Shown here: piece by piece, positions 52,107-61,310 of the stretch
Layout of the letters: every line of letters starts with the position of its first letter
How positions within the stretch are numbered: position 1 is the first letter of the stretch
Origin: Clostridia bacterium
GTDB taxonomy: Bacteria > Bacillota > Clostridia > Oscillospirales > Acutalibacteraceae
Assembly: GCA_017409475.1 (NCBI GenBank)
Contig: JAFQSP010000003.1
Location: forward strand, 1 to 64,000
Reading direction: 5' to 3'
Length of the DNA: 64,000 bases
The notes under the pieces: generated by a model
What the model saw: the letters and a program-made list of their open reading frames with translations, nothing else
Told to the model about the DNA's origin: nothing
Databases searched by the model: none
Program-made: the position numbers and the translations under genes

Positions 52107-53633
52107 ATGAGGTCGAGCGGAATACTGATGCATATTTCGTCATTGCCGTCACGCTACGGAATCGGCACCTTTGGAAAGGAAGCTTACCGATTTGTCGATT
52201 TTTTGAAAAAGGCGGGACAATCTTATTGGCAAATATTGCCTATTTGCCCGACCTCATACGGTGATTCTCCCTATCAGTCGTTTTCCGCCTTTGCGATAAA
52301 CCCGTATTTTATCGACCTTGATATGCTTGCTGACGACGGCCTTTTAAAGCCGGAGGAATTTGAAAATATTAACTGGGGCGATGATATATCAAAGGTTGAT
52401 TACGAAATTATTTACAACAATCGCTACAAGGTGCTTAAAAAGGCATATACCCGATTTAAGAAAAAATTGCCGACTGACTATGCCGCTTTTTGTGCAGAAA
52501 ACAGCTTTTGGCTTGATGATTATGCCTTGTTTATGGCAATAAAGGACGCAAACAAGGGAATAGTTTGGAATAAATGGGAAAAAGGACTCAAGCTTCGCGA
52601 TAAGGAGAGCATTGAAAAGGCCGCAGAAAAGCACAGTAATGCAATTGGATTCTATAAAATGCAGCAGTACTTATGCTTTAAGCAGTGGCTCGCCTTGAAG
52701 GAATATGTCAATTCCTTGGGACTGAAAATTATCGGTGATATGCCAATTTATGTTTCGGCCGACAGTGCTGACGTTTGGTCTCGACCTGACCAGTTTTTAC
52801 TTGATAAAAACGGTAATCCAACCGAGGTTGCCGGTTGTCCACCCGACGCTTTTTCAGAGGACGGTCAGCTGTGGGGAAATCCGCTTTATAATTGGTCACG
52901 AATGGAAAAGGAGGACTTTTCCTGGTGGTGCAAGAGAATTTCGTTTGCTTTTAAGGTTTTTGATACCCTTCGAATTGACCATTTCCGAGGCTTTGAGGCG
53001 TATTATTGTATTCCTTATGAGGCAGAGACGGCCATCGAGGGCGTATGGAAAAAAGGACCCGGAATGAAGCTGTTTGACGCAATTAAGAAAGATTGCGGTG
53101 ATTTACCTATTATAGCCGAGGATTTGGGTTATCTTACCGAGGATGTACGAAAATTACTTAAAGATTCAGGATTTCCAGGAATGAAGGTATTACAGTTTGC
53201 CTTTGACAGCAGGGAAGAAAGCGATTATTTGCCTCATTCATATGATAAAAACTGTGTTGTTTACACGGGTACACACGATAACGATACCATAATGGGCTGG
53301 ACAAAAACAGCGGCACCGACCGATGTTGAATACGCCCGTCAGTATATGCATGTTAATGATAATGACGGGTTCAACTGGATAATGATGAAAACGGCTTGGG
53401 CAAGTCCCGCTGATACGGCAATTATGATGATGCAGGACTTTATGGGACTGTCAAGCGAGGCACGCATGAACGAGCCGTCCACACTCGGAGATAACTGGCA
53501 GTGGCGCATCGACGGTGTTTGCATAAATGATTGGCTTGCTGAAATTATCTACGAGAATACAAAGATTTATTGCCGCTTACCCCAGTCGGAAACGGAAGAT
53601 ACCGAATCCGACGAGATTATTGCCGACAAATAA
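52107..53633 (+). CDS. malQ: 4-alpha-glucanotransferase (amylomaltase)
   Basis: GH77 enzyme of 508 residues that transfers maltooligosyl units between glucans. Motifs: RSSGILMHISSLPSRYGIGTFG, WQILPICPTSYGDSPYQSFS, the nucleophile Asp in DTLRIDHFRGFEAY, the acid/base Glu in IIAEDLGYL, and the transition-state Asp in YTGTHDNDTIMGW. It processes imported maltodextrins; glgP nearby releases glucose 1-phosphate. AAGGAGAG precedes the ATG. Confidence 0.95.
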   Translation: MRSSGILMHISSLPSRYGIGTFGKEAYRFVDFLKKAGQSYWQILPICPTSYGDSPYQSFSAFAINPYFIDLDMLADDGLLKPEEFENINWGDDISKVDYEIIYNNRYKVLKKAYTRFKKKLPTDYAAFCAENSFWLDDYALFMAIKDANKGIVWNKWEKGLKLRDKESIEKAAEKHSNAIGFYKMQQYLCFKQWLALKEYVNSLGLKIIGDMPIYVSADSADVWSRPDQFLLDKNGNPTEVAGCPPDAFSEDGQLWGNPLYNWSRMEKEDFSWWCKRISFAFKVFDTLRIDHFRGFEAYYCIPYEAETAIEGVWKKGPGMKLFDAIKKDCGDLPIIAEDLGYLTEDVRKLLKDSGFPGMKVLQFAFDSREESDYLPHSYDKNCVVYTGTHDNDTIMGWTKTAAPTDVEYARQYMHVNDNDGFNWIMMKTAWASPADTAIMMMQDFMGLSSEARMNEPSTLGDNWQWRIDGVCINDWLAEIIYENTKIYCRLPQSETEDTESDEIIADK

Positions 53634-53634
53634 C

Positions 53635-53663
53635 TTGAAAAAAATTTAATAATGTGGTATCTT
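53635..53663 (+). promoter_or_regulatory. Promoter candidate of the DtxR-like regulator gene
   Basis: TTGAAA and TATCTT with 17 bp between, starting right after the malQ stop. Confidence 0.5.
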
Positions 53664-53695
53664 TTTAAAAGAAAGATAAAAAAGGAGGTCTTAAT

Positions 53696-54058
53696 ATGCA
53701 TTTACAGGAATCAGGCGAAATGTATCTTGAGACCATCTTAATTTTATCAAAAAAGATTGGGAACGTTCGCTCAATCGATATTTGCGAGCATATGGGCTTC
53801 TCAAAGCCGAGCGTTAGTCGAGCCATCAGCCTTTTAAAAAGTGGCGGCTACGTTACCGCTAATAATGACGGATATCTTTCTCTTACCGAAGAGGGATATT
53901 CAGTAGCGTATAAAATTTATGAGCGTCATAATGTTTTGACCGAGTTTCTTATTCGCCTCGGCGTGAATAAAGAAATTGCATCGGAGGATGCTTGTAAAAT
54001 GGAGCACGACATAAGCGATGAATCACTTTCGGCTATAAAGCGATTTATCGAAAAATAA
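53696..54058 (+). CDS. DtxR/MntR-family metal-dependent regulator
   Basis: This 120-residue protein has a winged helix-turn-helix (VRSIDICEHMGFSKPSVSRAISLLKSGGYV) and a helical dimerisation segment with metal-ligand candidates (YERHNVLTEFLIRLGV, then EDACKMEHDISDES). It is the short form without an SH3-like domain, as in MntR. It should sense Mn(II) or Fe(II). No operator or metal transporter is adjacent; the putative manganese exporter is at 25.9 kb. AAGGAGGTC precedes the ATG. Confidence 0.87.
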   Translation: MHLQESGEMYLETILILSKKIGNVRSIDICEHMGFSKPSVSRAISLLKSGGYVTANNDGYLSLTEEGYSVAYKIYERHNVLTEFLIRLGVNKEIASEDACKMEHDISDESLSAIKRFIEK

Positions 54059-54079
54059 ATTTACATATCGGGGGACATT

Positions 54080-54547
54080 ATGAAGAAAATAGTTGCAATT
54101 ATTTTGGCGGTGCTTTGCTTAATGGGTGCGCTATGTGCTTGTTCAAGTAGCGATACCGATTCAGCTTCCAGCCAAATCATCTTAAAGGATGAAGAGGGCA
54201 ATGTTATTGCTGACACCAATGACGGAGACAAGGTCGAAATTGATAATCAAACCGGCGAAATCACCATCACCGACAAGGATGGTAACGAAACCGTTATTGA
54301 TACTAATAAAAAGCCGACAACCGTTATTCAGGGTAGCGGCGACAATGAAACCTCATCTCAAATTAAGGGACCATTTGAATCGTCATCAAACGGTGGTAGC
54401 TCATCGACTTCGTCAAACGATGTTTCAAGCAGCAAGCCCGAAAGCAGTGAAACCGAAAGCACAAGTTCTACTGTTTCGAGCGCACCAACTTCATCTGCGA
54501 CACAGTCTGTAATTGACGGAATCGAAACGGCTGAGGATTGGCTGTAA
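54080..54547 (+). CDS. Ser-rich lipoprotein, function unknown
   Basis: This 155-residue protein has a lipoprotein signal (KKIVAIILAVLCLMGALCAC). The N-terminal half is an acidic beta-rich repeat (IILKDEEGNVIADTNDG, then ITITDKDGNETVIDTN), and the rest is a Ser/Thr-rich low-complexity spacer. It may be a surface-anchored protein of the cell envelope. I do not recognise a family. It lies 21 bp after the DtxR-like gene and is probably co-transcribed with it. Confidence 0.7.
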   Translation: MKKIVAIILAVLCLMGALCACSSSDTDSASSQIILKDEEGNVIADTNDGDKVEIDNQTGEITITDKDGNETVIDTNKKPTTVIQGSGDNETSSQIKGPFESSSNGGSSSTSSNDVSSSKPESSETESTSSTVSSAPTSSATQSVIDGIETAEDWL

Positions 54548-54558
54548 TAATGTGAATT

Positions 54559-54594
54559 AAAAAAAGCTTCTGCATTTTTGCAGAAGCTTTTTTT
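54559..54594. terminator. Bidirectional terminator
   Basis: AAAAAGCTTCTGCA and TGCAGAAGCTTTTT form a perfect stem between the lipoprotein gene and the convergent glgP. Confidence 0.92.
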
Positions 54595-54595
54595 A

Positions 54596-56959
54596 TTATA
54601 TCTCGGTAATTTTCCAAATATCGCTTGCATATTCGCTAATTGTTCTGTCGGACGAGAATTTTCCGCTTGAAGCAAGGTTAATGAACCCTTTTTTAGCGAA
54701 TGCAGCTTTGTTTTTTGTTTCGCGATTGAGCTTAATTCGTGCCTCATAGAATGTGGTGAAATCGAGCAAAAGATAGTATTTGTCCGCCTTTTCGTATTCT
54801 GAATTGGTAAGCAGTGAATCAAATATTTCCTTAAAAACGCCGCTTTTTCCGTCGTCAAACGTACCGTCAACCAACGTGTTAAGCACCCTGTTAATCTTAG
54901 CGTTGTTTTTATACAAATTTTGCGGTTCGTATTCATCCTTTATTTCGTCGAGGGTGTCCACCGTCATGCCAAAAATATAATTATTTTCCTCGCCGGCCTC
55001 GTTTACGATTTCAATGTTTGCGCCATCAAGTGTACCGAGAGTGACCGCACCGTTCATCATCATCTTCATGTTTCCTGTGCCGCTTGCCTCTGTACCTGCG
55101 GTTGAAATTTGAACCGAAACGTCAGCAGCCGCAACCAACTTTTCGGCATAGGTGACATTATAGTTTGGCAGAAAAACTATCTTCATATATTTTGAAACTT
55201 TTTTATCGTTTTCAATCATATTTGCGACTTCATTGATAAACTTGATTATACCCTTTGCTCGTCTGTACCCTGGTGCCGCCTTTGACGCAAAAATGAATGT
55301 GGTTGGCTCAAAATCGGTTATAGTGCCATCCTTAATATCGTAATAAATTGCAAGTATAACAAGCGCGTTAAGAAGCTGCCTTTTATATTCGTGAAGCCGT
55401 TTTATCTGAATATCAAAAACGGTGTTGGGGTCAATTTTTATACCGTTTTGTTCAAGTAAATATTTTGCCAACTGCTCTCTTTTTTTCTTTTTTATTTTCA
55501 TAAAGCTGTCGATAACTACGCTATCATTTTCAAAATCGTGTAATCGGCTCAGCTCGCTTGTGTCGGTTATCCATTCATCGTTTGAAAGAAGCCCTGTAAT
55601 AAGCGTTGACAGTTCATCGTTACATAAACGTAGCCATCTTCTTTGGGTGATTCCGTTTGTTTTGTTGCGAATTTTATTGGGATATATCTTGTGCCATTCA
55701 GACAGAACCTCGTTTTTCAGTATTTCGGTGTGAATTACGGCAACTCCGTTTACGGCCGACGAAGCGTATACGGCAAGATTCGCCATATTCACGGTTTTGT
55801 CTTTGATAATAGAAATGTTTTCTATTGTTTCGCTGTCGATTTTTCTATCATTAAGCTCCTTTTTCATCGCCGTATCAATCTTTTTTATAATCTGCGCAAT
55901 TTCCGGCAGGGTTTCTTCTATCAGCCCTATATCCCATTTTTCGAGAGCTTCTTGCATAACCGTGTGGTTGGTGTAGTTAAAAATATTTTTTGCCATTTCG
56001 AGAGCTTTATCGAAGGAGATGCCCTTTTCGGTAATTATGCGAATAAATTCGGGTATTGCAAGTACGGGATGGGTGTCGTTGAGCTGAATGGTTGCGTATT
56101 TTTCAATTTCATTTATGTCGCCGTGAGCGAATTCGGTACGTCTGAATATATCTTGGAGTGACGCCGAGGTGAAAAAATACTGCTGTTTAAGACGGAGCAT
56201 TTTTCCGTTTTTCTTTGTATCGTTTGGATATAATACTCGCGAAATGTTTTCTGCATTGTTTTTGTCGCTGAGAGCTTTGTCATACTCTTGCTCATTGAAT
56301 AGCATAAAGTCAAAAGGCTCGGTTGGTTCAGCTTGCCATAATCTGAGTGTGCCGATGTTATCGGTGCCATAGCCGATTATCGGCATATCGTACGCTACTG
56401 CGACTACGCTTTGGTTGCCAAAATTTACGGTAACGGCAAGGTCGTCCCGCCTTATCGACCAGGGGTCACCGCCACGTGTCCAGTCATCGATTTTTTCAAT
56501 CTGCTCACCGTTTTCAATTTCCTGTTTAAATAGCCCGTATTTATATCTTATTCCGTATCCCATCAGCGGTAAATTGAGGGTAGCCGCGCTATCAAGAAAG
56601 CATGCCGCAAGCCGACCTAAACCGCCGTTTCCGAGAGCCGCATCCTCGCTTTTTTCGAGGTCTTTGAGGGACAAGCCCTTTTCGCCGAGCATTGTATCCA
56701 TTTTATCGGTAAGTCCTAAGCAAAGCAGATTATTAAAAATCGCTCTACCAATCAAATATTCAGCTGAAAAGTAGTATGCGCACCTTGTCTTTTCTTGCTT
56801 TTCGCGGCTTGTTTTCCATCTTTCGGCTATTTGAGCCATTATTGAGCGTGATACAGCCGTGTGAAGTTGATTTGATGATGCATCATTTAGTCCCTTTCCA
56901 AAAAGCGCCTTTGATATAATTTCGGCTTCGTTAATTATAATTTTGTCGTTAATGTTCAT
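54596..56959 (-). CDS. glgP: Glycogen/maltodextrin phosphorylase
   Basis: GT35 enzyme of 787 residues that releases glucose 1-phosphate from glucans. Motifs: YFSAEYLIGRAIFNNL, EDAALGNGGLGRLAACFLDS, IGYGTDNIGTLRLW, TNHTVMQEALEKW, KRLHEYKRQLLN, and the PLP Lys in EASGTGNMKMMMNGAV. The ATG at 56959 was chosen for the GGAGGCGG 5 bp upstream; an in-frame extension of 29 residues crosses the previous terminator. Together with malQ it degrades maltodextrin or glycogen. Confidence 0.95.
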   Translation of the reverse strand: MNINDKIIINEAEIISKALFGKGLNDASSNQLHTAVSRSIMAQIAERWKTSREKQEKTRCAYYFSAEYLIGRAIFNNLLCLGLTDKMDTMLGEKGLSLKDLEKSEDAALGNGGLGRLAACFLDSAATLNLPLMGYGIRYKYGLFKQEIENGEQIEKIDDWTRGGDPWSIRRDDLAVTVNFGNQSVVAVAYDMPIIGYGTDNIGTLRLWQAEPTEPFDFMLFNEQEYDKALSDKNNAENISRVLYPNDTKKNGKMLRLKQQYFFTSASLQDIFRRTEFAHGDINEIEKYATIQLNDTHPVLAIPEFIRIITEKGISFDKALEMAKNIFNYTNHTVMQEALEKWDIGLIEETLPEIAQIIKKIDTAMKKELNDRKIDSETIENISIIKDKTVNMANLAVYASSAVNGVAVIHTEILKNEVLSEWHKIYPNKIRNKTNGITQRRWLRLCNDELSTLITGLLSNDEWITDTSELSRLHDFENDSVVIDSFMKIKKKKREQLAKYLLEQNGIKIDPNTVFDIQIKRLHEYKRQLLNALVILAIYYDIKDGTITDFEPTTFIFASKAAPGYRRAKGIIKFINEVANMIENDKKVSKYMKIVFLPNYNVTYAEKLVAAADVSVQISTAGTEASGTGNMKMMMNGAVTLGTLDGANIEIVNEAGEENNYIFGMTVDTLDEIKDEYEPQNLYKNNAKINRVLNTLVDGTFDDGKSGVFKEIFDSLLTNSEYEKADKYYLLLDFTTFYEARIKLNRETKNKAAFAKKGFINLASSGKFSSDRTISEYASDIWKITEI

Positions 56960-57012
56960 TTTCCGCCTCCGTAGATTGATATGTTCACAAAGGCATTTTT
57001 CCCAATAAAAAT

Positions 57013-57062
57013 CAAAAAATGCGAGCAAGTGCTTTTGAATTAGCATTTGTTCGCATTTTTTC
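57013..57062 (-). terminator. Terminator of the phosphoesterase gene
   Basis: AAAAAATGCGA and TCGCATTTTTT pair, with GCAAGTGC/GCATTTGT-like inner bases. It ends the minus-strand phosphoesterase transcript just upstream of glgP. Confidence 0.8.
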
Positions 57063-57529
57063 TATACATATATTATGTTTGTCATTATACCTGACGGCGT
57101 AATTTCGATAATACCGTAGCTATTTTTGCCGCCACGACCTGCCGAACCGGGATTAAGAATATAAAGCCCGTCACGGTATTCGTTGTGGGGAATATGCGTA
57201 TGTCCGTAAAGCATTATGTCGCATTTGTTTCGCTTTGCCTCGGCAATCATGCCGCCAATACCCGATTTAACGCTGAATGTATGACCATGGGTAATTATGA
57301 ACTTTTTTCCGCCCAAAAATAATATTTTTTCGTTTTCAGCATTGCAACCTAAATCGCAGTTTCCCTTTACCGAGATGCAAAGCTTATTATCGAAATAAAG
57401 CGAAAAATCCTCAAAGTCGCGCCAACCGTCACCTAAGAAGATAAAGGCGTCAGCGTTTCTGTGCGATAGTCCTATGTCTATAAGATTTCCGCATTTTCCA
57501 TGTGAGTCGGACATTACAATAATTTTCAT
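57062..57529 (-). CDS. YfcE/MJ0936-type metallophosphoesterase
   Basis: This 155-residue calcineurin-like phosphodiesterase shows the metal-ligand set MSDSHGK, FLGDG, KGNCD, THGHTFSV and YGHTHIP, and ends with a LNPGSAGRGG loop. Enzymes of this small group hydrolyse phosphodiesters in vitro; the natural substrate is uncertain. In Firmicutes it often follows rph/rdgB, but not here. It is divergent from the next three small genes. Confidence 0.87.
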   Translation of the reverse strand: MKIIVMSDSHGKCGNLIDIGLSHRNADAFIFLGDGWRDFEDFSLYFDNKLCISVKGNCDLGCNAENEKILFLGGKKFIITHGHTFSVKSGIGGMIAEAKRNKCDIMLYGHTHIPHNEYRDGLYILNPGSAGRGGKNSYGIIEITPSGIMTNIIYV

Positions 57530-57582
57530 ACTGTGTAACCTCGTGTCATATAATGTATTGAAAAAATTAAAAGGGTGATTTT

Positions 57583-57822
57583 ATGAGTAACAATCATGAT
57601 AATTTAATAAATTCAGCGGCGAAGCGTCTCGGTACAACTCCCGATGCAATTAAATCAGCTGTGCAAAGCGGATCGGCGGATAGTTTAATGTCGAGTATGC
57701 CTCCCGAAGAAGCTGAAAAATTAAAAAAATTCTTGTCAAATAAAGCAGCAACCGAAAAGCTTTTAAAATCGCCTCAGGTGCAGGAGCTTATGAATAAGCT
57801 GATGGGTAATAAAAATGAATGA
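57583..57822 (+). CDS. Small helical protein, first of a three-gene unit
   Basis: This 79-residue protein is made of predicted helices (AAKRLGTTPDAIKSAVQSGSADSL, given in two parts: AAKRLGTTPDAI and KSAVQSGSADSL; then PPEEAEKLKKFLSNKAATEKLL). There is no signal or Cys. It overlaps the next gene by 8 bp, indicating coupling. Proteins of this kind recur in Clostridia but I know no function. A TATAAT lies about 35 bp upstream. Confidence 0.65.
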   Translation: MSNNHDNLINSAAKRLGTTPDAIKSAVQSGSADSLMSSMPPEEAEKLKKFLSNKAATEKLLKSPQVQELMNKLMGNKNE

Positions 57823-58213
57823 TATTGTGTCTCAGCTTTCGTCATTTATCGAAAGTGAAGAGGGAATGAATACGGTCAAAAGCCTTGCAGAATCGCTAAT
57901 TTCGGGCGATTCGGATATTTCGTCCCTGATTTCGTCCATTGTTCCGGAGACGCCGTCATCCATTTTACCTCCGGCAAAAAAAGAGGAAAAGGTCGATGCA
58001 TCTCTTCCTATTTCTCCTGATCAGCTTTCGTCAATAATGCGAATTATGAAAGCGTTTAACAGCTCATCTGATGATTCAAGGACTCGACTGCTTTTAGCGC
58101 TTAAACCGCATTTGAGCGAAAAAAGGCGGGAGCGTGTGGATAAGGCGATTAAGATTATGAAGCTTCTTGCGATAATGCCTATGATTACCGAAAGCGGTAT
58201 TTTTAAATTATAG
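57815..58213 (+). CDS. Hypothetical helical protein
   Basis: This 132-residue protein has an N-terminal acidic helix, a Ser/Pro-rich middle (PETPSSILPPAKKEE) and a C-terminal part with TRLLLALKPHLSEKRRERVDKA that looks like a conserved helix pair in related Clostridia proteins. It has no enzyme motifs. It overlaps the upstream gene by 8 bp and precedes a gene with a repeat-rich linker; the three probably act together, possibly in sporulation. Confidence 0.65.
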   Translation: MNDIVSQLSSFIESEEGMNTVKSLAESLISGDSDISSLISSIVPETPSSILPPAKKEEKVDASLPISPDQLSSIMRIMKAFNSSSDDSRTRLLLALKPHLSEKRRERVDKAIKIMKLLAIMPMITESGIFKL

Positions 58214-58250
58214 CATATTTATTTTATTATGAAAAGAGCGGTGCATAAAA

Positions 58251-58709
58251 ATGGCCGAAAACAATAGCCGAAATTCGAGATGGTCACAAAACGGCCTTGG
58301 AAATCGAGGAAACACCGGGCGTCAAAGAGAAGAGCATAATATAAATAATCGAAACGAACCTCAGGGAAAACAACGAGACGATGGGCGAAGAACAGAGCAA
58401 CCGAGAGCCAATCATTCACGTCCAATTATGCCCGATTACGTACGACCGATTAGAAACTTTTCTTCACCCACACATCAACCTGCACCTACTCACCAATCCG
58501 AACCCACACATCAACCTGCACCTACTCACCAATCCGCACCTACACACCAACCTATCAAAAGTGGTATAGGAGGTTTTTTAGATAAACTCAATCTAAAAAA
58601 TTTTGAATTAGATGGTGATAGAGCACTGATAATTATGATGATGGCGCTTTTACAAAAGGAAGGCTTTGATGAAACGCTGATGTTAGCCTTACTTTATATT
58701 ATGTTGTGA
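58251..58709 (+). CDS. Repeat-linker protein with hydrophobic C-terminus
   Basis: This 152-residue protein has a basic, Asn/Arg-rich N-terminus, a THQPAP/THQSEP repeat linker at about residues 75-103, and a C-terminal hydrophobic ending (GDRALIIMMMALLQKEGFDETLMLALLYIML in two parts: ALIIMMMALLQKEG and DETLMLALLYIML). Clostridial proteins with this type of tail are common near spore genes; no function is known to me. It is probably co-transcribed with the two upstream genes. Confidence 0.65.
   Translation: MAENNSRNSRWSQNGLGNRGNTGRQREEHNINNRNEPQGKQRDDGRRTEQPRANHSRPIMPDYVRPIRNFSSPTHQPAPTHQSEPTHQPAPTHQSAPTHQPIKSGIGGFLDKLNLKNFELDGDRALIIMMMALLQKEGFDETLMLALLYIML
58471..58542 (+). repeat. 36-bp tandem duplication in a coding region
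   Basis: Two copies of a 36-bp unit beginning CACATCAACCTGCACC at 58471 and 58507, with partial further copies. They encode the THQPAP-type hexapeptide repeats. Confidence 0.9.
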
Positions 58710-58764
58710 TTTTTTTCATCAAAATCTGCCAATAATACTCTTATAATAGGATAAGGAGAAGGAT

Positions 58765-59766
58765 ATGGCGGATTATAAATACTTAATGGACAGAATAAAA
58801 GAGATGAGTCTACCGTCAATGCTTTATACGGCAAAAGCGGTTAGGGATAGGAGCAACAAAAGCACAGTCGCAACGGTTGCTGATATGGTTAAATGCGGAA
58901 TAAAGTATTCTGCAGGATATACCGATTATTATAATTTTACCTTTGAAACAAAAAATGCTACTGAGCGTAAAAATATAATAACTCGCGGTGTAAATAATGA
59001 CTATGTAAAGGCGCTAAATAGCGCTGAATTAATGGACTGTTTTAATGATAAGCGCCAAATGTATAGACTTTATTCTGATTTTATTTCTCGAAATTGGCTT
59101 GATTTAGAAAGGTCAAATGCACATCAGCTTCGTGCTTTTTTAGGCGGTGATAATACGGCAGTGGTTAGAGCCTCTGATTCGAAAACGGAAAAGGGTAGTT
59201 TTGTTCTCAATCTGCTCGGTATATATGATTATGAGGATTTACGTGAACGACTATTGCGGATGGGACTTAATATAGTTGAAAAATGTGTTAAGCAAAATGA
59301 AGAGATGGAGCGACTTTGTGGAAATGCACTTGGTATAATTCGGGTAGTAACCGTTGGCGAAAGTCCGGTTTTTTCCTGTCTCAATATGCGTCAAGGGAAA
59401 ACGTTTTTAACCGCTGCTGTTGACGATAAGACGGGAATTGTAATAGGTAGCGCTTTTGATAAAAATAACGGAATGTATCATCGCCACCCGGTTACAAATA
59501 AGCGGTTTGACGGGTTTCGTATTCCCTTGTGGAACGAAATTCTGTCAATGGTTTCGGCGGCATCAAGGGTGCTCACCTCGGTTAATTATTGCGGTTGGGA
59601 TATTGCCGTTTTAGCCGACCGAGCCGAACTGATTGACGCAACAAGCTTTCCTCGTCATGATTTTTACCGCGTTAGCGATAACAAGAGCTTACGTCATAGA
59701 ATCGAGAGGGAAATGTATAGCGGAATAAAAAATAATCAAAAAATTATTATAAATAAAAACAAGTAA
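58765..59766 (+). CDS. Sugar-transfer-associated ATP-grasp domain protein
   Basis: This 333-residue protein has the ATP-grasp fold pattern of the capsule/sugar-transfer associated group: the SRNWLDLERSNAHQLRAFL segment, GSFVLNLLG, CGNALGIIRVVTVGE and a C-terminal GWDIAVLADRAELIDATS with metal-binding acidic residues. Such proteins form amide or ester bonds on envelope polysaccharides or anchored sugars; the exact reaction is unknown. It lies at the head of a polymer region that continues on the other strand. AAGGAGAAGG precedes the ATG. Confidence 0.7.
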   Translation: MADYKYLMDRIKEMSLPSMLYTAKAVRDRSNKSTVATVADMVKCGIKYSAGYTDYYNFTFETKNATERKNIITRGVNNDYVKALNSAELMDCFNDKRQMYRLYSDFISRNWLDLERSNAHQLRAFLGGDNTAVVRASDSKTEKGSFVLNLLGIYDYEDLRERLLRMGLNIVEKCVKQNEEMERLCGNALGIIRVVTVGESPVFSCLNMRQGKTFLTAAVDDKTGIVIGSAFDKNNGMYHRHPVTNKRFDGFRIPLWNEILSMVSAASRVLTSVNYCGWDIAVLADRAELIDATSFPRHDFYRVSDNKSLRHRIEREMYSGIKNNQKIIINKNK

Positions 59767-59769
59767 AAA

Positions 59770-59807
59770 AAATAACCTGTTGCATTTTAATAATGCGACA
59801 GGTTATT
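59770..59807. terminator. Bidirectional terminator before the glycerophosphotransferase genes
   Basis: AATAACCTGT and ACAGGTTATT pair, with TGCATT/AATGCG inside, flanked by A and T runs. Confidence 0.85.
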
Positions 59808-59846
59808 AATAATTAACATGAGTACGTTTTTTTATTAAAAACAAGG

Positions 59847-61289
59847 TCAATGCTTTTGTTTAAATAAAATATCTACAATCTTTTCAGCAGCATTAAATCC
59901 ATAACCGCCGAAATTAAATTGTTTAAAAGGCTCAACCTTTTCAATTTCAAAATCTTTGTTATTAATTGCATTGATAAGGTCATCAAAATTTGAAACAATT
60001 TTACCCGGTACGAATGTTTCAAACGGTTCATAGAAATCACGCGAAGCTATATATTCATCAAGGTCAAAGGTATAAAACAGCATCGGTTTATTCAAAAGAG
60101 CAGACTCGTAAATTAACGAAGAATAGTCGGTGATGACTAAATCGGCCTCGTGCAATATGGTGTTAATTTCACGAATATCCGACTTGTCAACAAGGACGTC
60201 TTTTTGACTGTCTAAAATTGGTACATTATCCTTAATAAACGGGTGCATTTTAAATATAACCTGCATATTGTTTTTTCTGCATAGGTCGGCAAGCTTATCC
60301 AAATCAAGCTTATCATAAGGATAGTGTGCGCTTTCGGCTCCGTTTCCGCGAAATGTCGGCGCAAAGAGTATGGTGAATTTGTTGTTATCTTTTGACGTGG
60401 CGCAGTTAAGATTATCGCAACGGGGGACACCCGTAGCATAAACGCATTCCATCGGTATACCAAATGCTTCGGCATAATATTTTCTAACACCGTCACCGCT
60501 TACAAAGGCGTGAGTATAGCATCTGTGTGCATTCGAGTCAAAACGTAAAGAGCCTTCTTTTCCAAGCCGACTGTAACCGAATGTCTTAAATGCACCGCAA
60601 GCATGCCAAAGCTGAGCAATTTTCACCTTTTTATTATAATTAAAACGATAAATAATGGGGTGGTGATCGTCGATAATTATGGTTTCGCTTTTACCGAGTA
60701 GCCAAGCCGTCTTTAAATAATACTTAAAATCAGGTTTATTTGTAAATGAAAAGTTTATATTGAGTCTGCTTTTTAGCTCATCCTGCTTTAAAATTTCGTC
60801 TAAAATAAATTTTTCGTTGCCCGAAATATCTTTTCTTGATTGGCTGGTAAAAAGGACACGATTATCTGATTTTGATGTAATTTTTGATATAAAAAACACC
60901 GTTTTCAGTATAACATCGGCGCATTTTACAGCAAAACTCGTCTTTGTCGGCGACAGAGTGCTTGTCAAAATAATTTCGTCATTGTTACACTCAAGTGCAA
61001 TTTTATATACACCGCCATTGTCGCTAAAATCACGATTATCGGTTAACTCGGTTTCTATTTTACCGTCAAATTTAAGCAGCCATTTTCCGCTTGCGAGAGG
61101 TGCTTTTTTATATCCTGATGCTAAATCGAAGCAGGCAGTGAATCCATTTTCATCATCACTCTTGTATAGCGGCATAAAGCGCATTTCGCTCTTTTCAGAG
61201 ACAAAGTGAATATCGCCGCTATTACATTTTCCGCAAATAAAAAGAAGGGCTCGCTTAAAGTACACTGTAGTAATAGCGTTTTTACTCAT
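59847..61289 (-). CDS. CDP-glycerol glycerophosphotransferase family protein 1
   Basis: This 480-residue TagF/TagB-like (GT-B fold) enzyme contains LWHACGAFKTFGYSRLG, FAPTFRGNGAESAHYP, FKMHPFIKDN and ITDYSSLIYESALLNKPMLFYTFD. These form the CDP-glycerol binding half; the N-terminal ~150 residues are a separate beta-rich domain. It adds glycerol phosphate to a teichoic-acid-like chain at the inner membrane face. It is a close paralogue of the next gene (21 bp upstream) and third in the export cluster. AAGGAGGACC precedes the ATG. Confidence 0.9.
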   Translation of the reverse strand: MSKNAITTVYFKRALLFICGKCNSGDIHFVSEKSEMRFMPLYKSDDENGFTACFDLASGYKKAPLASGKWLLKFDGKIETELTDNRDFSDNGGVYKIALECNNDEIILTSTLSPTKTSFAVKCADVILKTVFFISKITSKSDNRVLFTSQSRKDISGNEKFILDEILKQDELKSRLNINFSFTNKPDFKYYLKTAWLLGKSETIIIDDHHPIIYRFNYNKKVKIAQLWHACGAFKTFGYSRLGKEGSLRFDSNAHRCYTHAFVSGDGVRKYYAEAFGIPMECVYATGVPRCDNLNCATSKDNNKFTILFAPTFRGNGAESAHYPYDKLDLDKLADLCRKNNMQVIFKMHPFIKDNVPILDSQKDVLVDKSDIREINTILHEADLVITDYSSLIYESALLNKPMLFYTFDLDEYIASRDFYEPFETFVPGKIVSNFDDLINAINNKDFEIEKVEPFKQFNFGGYGFNAAEKIVDILFKQKH

Positions 61290-61310
61290 AAAGCGGTCCT
61301 CCTTAATAAT

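Noticed and set aside
54358-54936. A 192-residue minus-strand frame across the lipoprotein/glgP junction.
   Set aside because: It crosses a strong terminator and lies in the wrong frame of glgP and antisense to the lipoprotein gene.
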